7,214 nt of DNA from an uncultured Bacilli bacterium. GTDB lineage: Bacteria; Bacillota_I; Bacilli_A; RF39; UBA660. The notes beneath the pieces were generated by a model. The model saw only the letters and a list, made by a program, of their open reading frames with translations, had not been told where the DNA came from and did no database searches. Every line of letters begins with the position of its first letter. Positions within the stretch are counted from its first letter, which is position 1. Both the position numbers and the translations under genes were made by a program. Shown here piece after piece: positions 5,751 through 7,214 of the stretch. The DNA is taken from NCBI GenBank assembly GCA_947588865.1, contig CANPYQ010000058.1, forward strand, positions 1 to 7,214, written 5' to 3'.

Positions 5751-6423
5751 TAATTTTAGAAGTGAAATAAAATATTTAATTACAGATAAGGATTTTTATT
5801 TAATTAATCATAATTTAAAAAATTTACTAAAGAAAGATCCATATTGTAAGAAAGATTTTTATACAATATCCAGTATATATTTTGATAATTATAAAATGAC
5901 TTCATATAATCAGGTAAAATGCGGAATTAGTGAACGATGGAAATATAGAATAAGATTTTATAATTATGATGATTCATACATAAAATTAGAAAAAAAATAT
6001 AAAGTGAATGGACTTACAAATAAAAAATCAATTAAAATAACAAAAGAAATTTTAAATAATATATTAAATAATAATGCAAAAATCAGTAAAGATAATGAAT
6101 CCCTTTTAAATGAATTTATAATAAAGATGAAAATAGAAAATTTAAGACCCGTTATATGTATTGAATATGATAGAATACCTTATATATATAAAAGTGGAAA
6201 TGTTAGAATAACTTTTGATTATAATATTAGATATACTAAAAGTTGTAAAAATTTATTTGAAAGTGAAAAAAGGGTATATTATTTAAAAGAAAAAATATTA
6301 GAGATAAAATATAATGAACTATTACCAGATTTTATTAAATATAGATTAGAACTTAATCATTTAGAACAAATTTCTTATTCTAAATTTAATAATTGCTTGG
6401 ATAGTTTATATAGGAGGTTTTAA
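5743..6423 (+). CDS. Stand-alone VTC domain protein (polyphosphate polymerase-like)
   Basis: This 226-residue soluble protein consists of a VTC domain, the tunnel-shaped fold that in yeast Vtc4 makes inorganic polyphosphate from ATP. The order of motifs fits: RSEIKYLI (6-13, Lys10), SIYFDN (44-49), RWKYRIRFYN (65-74, Arg69 and Arg71 like the Vtc4 arginine pair), IKLEKKYKVNG (80-90) with N-K-K at 93-95, RPVICIEYDRIPY (135-147), VRITFDYNIR (154-163) and ILEIKYNELLPDF (185-197, with Glu187 placed like the metal-binding Glu of Vtc4). Tunnel-lining basic residues thus appear intact, which argues for activity. It lacks the SPX sensor and the membrane segments of the yeast subunits. It overlaps the CotH gene by 8 bases, so translation is probably coupled, and the DUF4956 gene begins 1 base after its stop. 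Polymerase activity is inferred from the family. Confidence 0.87.
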   Translation: MNNNFRSEIKYLITDKDFYLINHNLKNLLKKDPYCKKDFYTISSIYFDNYKMTSYNQVKCGISERWKYRIRFYNYDDSYIKLEKKYKVNGLTNKKSIKITKEILNNILNNNAKISKDNESLLNEFIIKMKIENLRPVICIEYDRIPYIYKSGNVRITFDYNIRYTKSCKNLFESEKRVYYLKEKILEIKYNELLPDFIKYRLELNHLEQISYSKFNNCLDSLYRRF

Positions 6424-6424
6424 A

Positions 6425-7105
6425 ATGATATTAAAAACAACATTTGATGATATATTTAAAGATAAATTTTTAGCTAATTTTTATCAGAATATATCGTCTT
6501 CAACAATATTGGTAACATTAGTTTATGCATTTTTACTTTCACTTTTTGTATTCTTTATATATAAATTAACATGTAAAAATATAATATATTCAAAAAAATT
6601 TAATATATCTATGAGTCTGATGTCAATTATAACAGCTGCTATTGTACTTTCTATGCAAGCAAATATAACTGTATCATTAGGTATGGTAGGAGCACTTTCT
6701 ATAGTAAGATTTAGAACTGCGATAAAAGAGCCTAGGGATTTATTATTTCTATTTTGGAGTATATCAAATGGTATAGTAATTGGTGCTGGAATATATTCAA
6801 TTGCGTTGATACTTGCTATAATACTTTCAATTGCTATGTTATTTTATGAGTTGATTCCAGAAAATAAAGCTACTTATTTACTTGCAATATATTTTAAAAA
6901 TGTTAAAACTAGAGATATAGAAATAATACTTAAAAGTTATAAAGTTAAATATAAACTAAAGTCTCAAAATTTATCTAACAAGGAATCTAGTTACATATAT
7001 GAATTAAAAGTTAAGAAGAATAAAGATTTTGTAAATGAAATTTTAAAGATAAAAGGAGTAAATGAAGTTAATTTGATGAGTCAAGATGGAGAAGTTACCT
7101 ATTAA
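6425..7105 (+). CDS. DUF4956 integral membrane protein
   Basis: This 226-residue protein is of the DUF4956 family, whose members are often found next to VTC-domain and CotH genes. Hydrophobic segments lie at about 27-48, 60-78, 106-122 and 123-142. Between the second and third is the family signature SLGMVGALSIVRFRTAIKEPRDLLF (84-108, not shown in full elsewhere), in which R95, R97, K101, E102, R104 and D105 are charged residues close to or within the membrane. The C-terminal part (about 150-226) is soluble, with alternating strands and helices like a small ferredoxin/ACT-type domain, probably cytoplasmic. AGGAGGT at 6412-6418, within the last VTC codons, is a strong ribosome binding site. 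No activity is known to me. By analogy with the membrane helices of yeast VTC subunits, it may anchor the polymerase or pass polyphosphate across the membrane; this is inference. Confidence 0.88.
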   Translation: MILKTTFDDIFKDKFLANFYQNISSSTILVTLVYAFLLSLFVFFIYKLTCKNIIYSKKFNISMSLMSIITAAIVLSMQANITVSLGMVGALSIVRFRTAIKEPRDLLFLFWSISNGIVIGAGIYSIALILAIILSIAMLFYELIPENKATYLLAIYFKNVKTRDIEIILKSYKVKYKLKSQNLSNKESSYIYELKVKKNKDFVNEILKIKGVNEVNLMSQDGEVTY

Positions 7106-7117
7106 TAATTATCTAAT

Positions 7118-7143
7118 AATAAGCATTATAGCTTATTTTTTTT
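7118..7143 (+). terminator. Rho-independent terminator after the CotH-VTC-DUF4956 operon
   Basis: AATAAGC (7118-7124) pairs with GCTTATT (7131-7137) around a 6-base loop, with two G-C pairs at the top of the stem. The T-run extends to 7143. It lies 12 bases after the DUF4956 stop and ends just before the right-hand insertion-sequence-like repeat. Confidence 0.8.
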
Positions 7144-7144
7144 A

Positions 7145-7214
7145 AAAATTTTCAAGTGAAGTGCAACAAAGACGAGAATAAATGATATCTATTAATGCTG
7201 TTTTATGCCGAGAA
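7145..7214. mobile_element. Probable end of a second IS30-like insertion sequence (right flank)
   Basis: 7145-7167 begins AAAATTTTC and ends TGAAGTGCAAC, the inverted counterpart of 51-73: the outer 8 and inner 11 bases are identical and only the 4 between them differ. The element would extend rightward beyond the window. On the minus strand a frame open from the edge stops at 7203-7205 after only three residues (F-S-A). That could be a transposase tail but proves nothing. A looser match outside the repeat (TTATTCTC followed by GTCTTT, 22-37 on the left and on the complement of 7171-7184) hints that the two flanks share more than the terminal repeat. Confidence 0.42.

Overview
The window is very AT-rich (by eye about a quarter G+C). 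Every confirmed gene is on the + strand. The first block (ireB, ruvX, DUF1292, mltG, trmR-like) is a gene order typical of Bacillota. TGA ends two genes (positions 393-395 and 818-820) and TGG encodes Trp, so the genetic code is the standard one and not the Mycoplasma code. The endolytic transglycosylase gene implies a peptidoglycan wall. An uncultured low-GC Bacillota lineage (Erysipelotrichia/RF39-like or a clostridial relative) fits best, but I cannot place it further.

Layout. Positions 1-73 hold what looks like the end of an insertion sequence. A strong extended -10 promoter (89-117) drives the first operon, 150-2765: ireB (start corrected to GTG at 150), ruvX, a DUF1292/YrzB protein, mltG and a TrmR-like O-methyltransferase. 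These genes overlap by 4 to 19 bases, except for a 24-base gap before mltG that holds a hairpin. A long AU-rich stem-loop lies at the end of trmR. A second extended -10 promoter (2823-2851) starts a two-gene unit, 2881-4125: a small one-pass membrane protein with an acidic, Asn-rich tail, then an orphan type IV prepilin-like protein with two Ig-like (DUF5011-type) domains. This unit ends at a clear 13-bp hairpin terminator.

The third transcription unit, 4209-7105, has its own extended -10 promoter buried in a perfect 11-bp inverted repeat, a candidate operator. It contains a membrane-anchored CotH-family kinase-like protein, a stand-alone VTC (polyphosphate polymerase-like) domain protein and a DUF4956 four-helix membrane protein. 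The genes are overlapped or tightly spaced, and the unit ends at a hairpin terminator. I infer a membrane module in which the cytoplasmic VTC domain makes polyphosphate, DUF4956 is its membrane partner or export path, and CotH acts on the outer face. This is the most interesting part of the window.

The right edge (7145-7214) carries an inverted copy of the sequence at 51-73 (19 of 23 positions). The 7.1 kb of genes is therefore bracketed by two outward-facing insertion-sequence ends. They may be the repeats at which an assembly contig stopped, or two genomic IS copies.
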